A stretch of 64,000 bases of DNA, from contig OX638368.1 of the NCBI GenBank assembly GCA_951812925.1, forward strand, positions 22,135,187 through 22,199,186, read 5' to 3'. The position numbers and the translations under genes were made by a program. Position 1 is the first letter of the stretch. Every line of letters begins with the position of its first letter. Positions 60,151-64,000 of the stretch are shown in pieces. This DNA is from Calliopum simillimum. Lineage: Eukaryota; Arthropoda; Insecta; Diptera; Lauxaniidae. A model generated the notes under the pieces. That model ran no database searches. It was not told the DNA's origin and worked only from the letters and a program-made list of their open reading frames with translations.

Positions 60151-61184
60151 CTGGTTTTACACTGACCTGATGTATTTGCTTGTATAAATTACAGTACACT
60201 GAAGTATTTGTTAGAAACAGGTTTTGTTTCAGCACTGATAAAACGTTTCAGTGTACTTCAGTGTCAAAATGAAATCAGTGTACACTGAAGATTTGAATCA
60301 TTTGGATTAAATACTTCAGTTCAGTGTAAAATGTGCGAGTAAGGTAAAATATACTACATAAATTTAAAGAAGTCTTATGCAGGCTCCTAGACCATATATT
60401 TTTGATTAAAGTGTTATTGGAATATTATTATTATATTATTATATTATATTATATTGAAGCTTTTACCAATCGTTTGTTGAACACGACGTATGAGTGACCT
60501 TTAATTGACGTAAGTTCACGGCACTGTGGACTAATGTTACTCATACGACAGAGCCTCAGAAATTTATATATAAATATTTGTTTCTTAAATTGAATAAAAT
60601 TATAAAGAATTTTCAAAAAAGAAGTTGCTTATTTATACACTGCTTCACTGATAAGAGACAAAGATAAAGAGAACTTACACCAAGACTTACATACATAATA
60701 TGTACCTATTTGTTGCTTGCAAATATTCTTTTTACCCCGAGGCACTATTTCAACGCTTGTCGTAAGTGTCAGTCAAATACTTGTAAAGAAAAAAATGAAT
60801 CACAAATCTTAACAGTAGCAACACCAACACCAACACCAATTATTAACGCGCCTAACAATAGAGCGTAAAAATCGCGCAACAACATGATGGAACCCACTGA
60901 TTATGGGCATAAAAATAGGGTCAGGGTATATTTCGGTGTTTGAGAATCATAAAAATAAATTCGCATTGTCAACAGTAAACACGACGCAAGTCATTGTCAT
61001 GATGCAACAGAAATATTGCATACTTACAGGCGCAATTGCGTTGCGTCGTCGTTTGCTTAAGTTGTGTTTGTGTGTCTGCGATTTGTTTGCCAGTTTTTAT
61101 TTCGTTTTTTTTCTCCTTTTCTCGGGAGGTATGAAACTTGATGCGTTCGCGAAAAAGAAAATATTTATTATTGCAACAACAGCA

Positions 61185-61310
61185 GCAGGAGCAGCAGCTG
61201 TAGCAGTTACAACAACAAAAAAAAAACAGCAGTTGCAAGTAATATAAAGAAGCCCACAGGGAAACTAAGTGGAGGTTGTCAACGACAACGACGACGACGA
61301 CGACATCGAC
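61185..61310 (+). repeat. Triplet repeats (CAG/CAA then CGA)
   Basis: Imperfect (CAR)n at 61174-61236 and (ACG)n at 61279-61304, with another (ACG)n at 61763-61777. They create spurious open frames. Typical low-complexity DNA of fly introns. Confidence 0.8.
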
Positions 61311-62454
61311 AAATCCTTGCCTTTGTTATATGCTATTCTTGTTGTTGTATTGTTGGGAAAAATCTATGCCATTTGACTACGCAAAGGATTCGTTCGCTAA
61401 AGAAATGATGAGCATTAATGGGGCGGTGACGATGGCGTTGGGAAGAGCCAACTGACTGTGACATTTGCTTGGTGTGGGGGCTAAAAGTGAGCTTTGGGAA
61501 ATCTTGAAATTAGCGCGATTATCAGCAGAAAAAATTCCCTATAATATCTACAATTATGTGAGACATATGGTACAATGGATAATGTCAATGGTCGGAGAAT
61601 ATGTGCAATCTATGTATGATACATACGTATGCATTCTTATGAGACATGCGTGGGGTATAGGGGATTTTGACAGCAAATATCATGTAACGATGAGCTATCA
61701 TTTGAAAAGAAATTGCATATAAGCTTTCATAGTAAAATGAAGAGGAAAGAAATTAAAAAATGCAACGACGACGACGATGACTTGTTTGCATTGACAACCA
61801 TATATTGAAATCAATATTTTTGTCCATAGGGATCCAGAAATACTCGTATATCTAGCATTTCTTCCATTAACTAATTGCAATACGTAGTCATCTAGGATTT
61901 ACACTTTTCTTGCTGTTTTCATTACAATTTTTTTTAAATAATTTCTTAGAGAAAAACAAATTTTTTAGATGGCAAAATGCTCCATTAATTATTTCATCAG
62001 CGTGAAAAGAAAACCACAACTTCGAAGAGATTTTAAATGAAAGACAGTGTTTTTGGGCACTTTCAGCAGCGAACTTTGACACTTGCATAGAAATGTACAT
62101 TCTTAGCTAGAATTGGTCTTCTAATATTATACAGTAAATTGTATGCTAAGCACTCTTCAGCATATGAATGCACCTCCTATTTATATATCTTCGCTGAAGC
62201 ACATCTACTTAGGGCATCACTTATGGCAGACAGTCTTTTCTTTATTAAAATAACTCTCAAAAGCTGGCGCTTCAGAGCCACTTTATGGCACAGAGTTGAT
62301 CTTTTTTTTCTGCAGTGTACATATATGTAGTAATTTATATTATTAATAAGCCCATTTAAGGCACCACTTTTATGCAAGTACAGTGTTGTGCAATATTTTA
62401 CAATATAACACGCCTTAAACTTTGCATATTTTGGTCAATTAATAAGACAAAATT

Positions 62455-62560
62455 AGGCGTCTGTACAGTACGTCTTGTTAAAGTTTTAAGACATTTCGTT
62501 TAACGATACGTTAGGTCTTGCACCCGCTTTTTATTTATCAAATACATCAGTTCAGTTTCG
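62455..62560 (+). repeat. Intronic duplicated block, copy 2
   Basis: Direct repeat of 60046-60150, 2.4 kb away, about 85-90% alike by eye. Both copies end in ...CAGTTCAGT. Confidence 0.85.
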
Positions 62561-62884
62561 CGTGCAAGTGACTTGACAATATTTGAATATGAAAGGAGAA
62601 GAAAAAAGAAAGACTTGTCTTGTTTAATTTGGTTCAGTTTCGTTCAGTGCATTGATTGTAGTTGTAGTGTACAGGAGGAGGTAATCGGATTTAATTTAAT
62701 TTTTTTCTCATTTTCCGTTTTGGTATGGAATGACCCGTATATCTTTTCTCAAACTCTTTCTGTCATATTTTAATGTAAATGAGTGAAGTCTGATAATTAT
62801 CATCAGAAACAAGTGCGAACTATCATTTAATTTAGTTCTTAAACATAGTTTTCTAATCTTAAATTTTGTATTATTTTTACTTCT

Positions 62885-63545
62885 CAAAGTACCACATTTC
62901 AAAGTGATCTATTTTCTATATTCTCCAGCGGCCATTAATTAAATTTTACATTTTTATAGAGCACAACTTGACTAACGAATGATCTTAAAGTTTTTCTCGC
63001 AAGTCGAATCGGAGGAGAGCAAACGGAGCTTATAATTAATTTTGGTATGTTACACAATTTCTGTCTAGGTTTTGAGGTTTTGAACATAGTTTATGATTGA
63101 AAATTTTTTAAGCATTATGACGACTTTTTAAAGTACCCTGCTTCAAAGTGATCTATCTTCTATAATCTCCAGCGGCCATCCATTAAATTTAATATTTTTA
63201 TAGAGCACACTTTGTCTTACAAATGTTATTAAAATTTTTCACTCCAGTCAAATCGAATGTGAGCAAACAAAGTTTAAAATTGATTTTTGTTATGTTATAC
63301 AAATTTTGTCTAGGTCTTGAACATAGTTTTCTGAAAATTTTTTGAGGATTATGTCGACTTTTTAAAGTACCATCTTTCAAAGTGATCTATCTTCTATATT
63401 TTCCAGCGGTCATCGATTAAATTTTATATTTAAATAGAGCATAACTTGGCTTTCAAATGATATTAAAATTTTTCTAGCAAGTCATATCTGAAGCGAGCAA
63501 ACAAAGTTTAAAATTAATTTTTGTTATGCCATACAATTTCTGAAT
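62885..63545 (+). repeat. ~240-bp tandem array, 2.7 units
   Basis: The landmark CAAAGTGATCTAT recurs at about 62900, 63144 and 63378 (spacing 244 and 234). Each is followed by CTCCAGCGGCCAT-like, ATAGAGCACAACTTG-like and GAGCAAACAAAGTTTA-like segments. Two flanking minus-strand frames are by-products. Satellite-like; the family is not recognised. Confidence 0.85.
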
Positions 63546-64000
63546 TGAATTTTGTGACAAAATACTCGTTAGCTTTAACGGTTTTCATACCCTACAAGTA
63601 AAATTTTTGATTTCTCGTCTTTATACGCCATCGAACTTGAATTTCCTTGTTTCTTACGGCCAAAAGTAAATTTCTTGTTTTGTTGAAAAGCACAAAGTAG
63701 TTCATAAAATTCAAGCAAAGTTTTTGTTTTAAATCGCATCGAAAGCGAAATAATAAACTTGAAATTTTTTTCTGAAGACCAAAATAATTGAGTTAACTGG
63801 GACACATATATTGACATCCAAATATTTCTTAATATCTATAATCATTTAAGGTTTTTATTTCATAAGTACGTTTGCAGTTAAATAAAAAGAAAAACAAAAA
63901 AAAAAAAAAACCTATTTGCGTTAAGCTGCCGCAGTATTTTTGTTTTTAATAGGCCATGAATCAAACTTAAAATTATTTAAGAACATAAGCTAGCTTACAA

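Larger units (their letters stand above)
58455..64000 (-). other. pros: Large prospero intron (3' part)
   Basis: No homeodomain exon (motif WFSNFR) can be found on the minus strand up to the window edge. A pyrimidine-rich tract (CTCTTTTTCCTTCTC) precedes the acceptor at 58455. The intron carries tandem arrays, dispersed repeats and a duplicated block, listed separately. No other gene recognised. Confidence 0.75.

Noticed and set aside
61000..61247. Frames rich in A, V, T or C on both strands
   Set aside because: Produced by CAG/CAA triplet repeats in an intron; no splice-supported exon.

Overview
The window looks like nuclear DNA of a higher fly (Diptera, Muscomorpha; a tephritid-type fruit fly would fit). 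It is very AT-rich, has small introns next to very large ones, and is crowded with degenerate transposons. Two host genes can be identified from spliced reading frames, both on the minus strand. mRpL40 (mitochondrial large-subunit ribosomal protein L40) is complete in three coding exons at 16273-19195. prospero (pros) is represented by its last two coding exons at 57351-58454, which encode the end of the homeo-Prospero domain. The rest of pros lies beyond the right edge.

Layout. 1-1065: the 3' end of a gypsy-type errantivirus (Env C-terminus, polypurine tract, LTR). 1.8-9.3 kb: three 5'-truncated or broken non-LTR retrotransposons. One of them, a CR1-like copy on the minus strand, is split by two inverted-repeat DNA transposons standing side by side. 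Both have Transib-like ends (CACTATGG and CACAGTGG) and share the 5-bp target CGCCG, which occurs three times. 10.4-12.4 kb: a Tc1-like transposase relic split by a 1.5-kb element carrying 36-bp tandem arrays and a tRNA-derived SINE. 12.85-15.4 kb: a repeated sequence whose first copy is interrupted by a Helitron and a TTAA-flanked piggyBac-like element; the second copy preserves both empty sites. 16.3-19.2 kb: mRpL40, whose second intron holds another inverted-repeat element. 19.4-22.6 kb: a cluster of short hairpin elements. 22.9-24.2 kb: a Tc1/mariner DD37E element with both terminal repeats and a broken transposase.

24.2-57.35 kb: about 33 kb with no host coding sequence, strongly T-skewed on the plus strand and poor in transposons compared with the flanks. 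Because pros is transcribed leftward, this is its 3' UTR and downstream region. Long pros 3' UTRs are known in Drosophila neural lineages, so part of it may be transcribed. It holds three relics of an RNase H-type non-LTR element, a duplicated ~175-bp sequence and two foldback elements. One foldback lies 0.63-0.97 kb past the pros stop codon.

58.455-64 kb: the 3' end of a large pros intron (at least 5.5 kb inside the window) with tandem arrays, dispersed repeats, a duplicated ~105-bp block and triplet repeats. The genes do not form an operon. They are two independent nuclear loci in a transposon-rich landscape, and I found no intact mobile element in the window.
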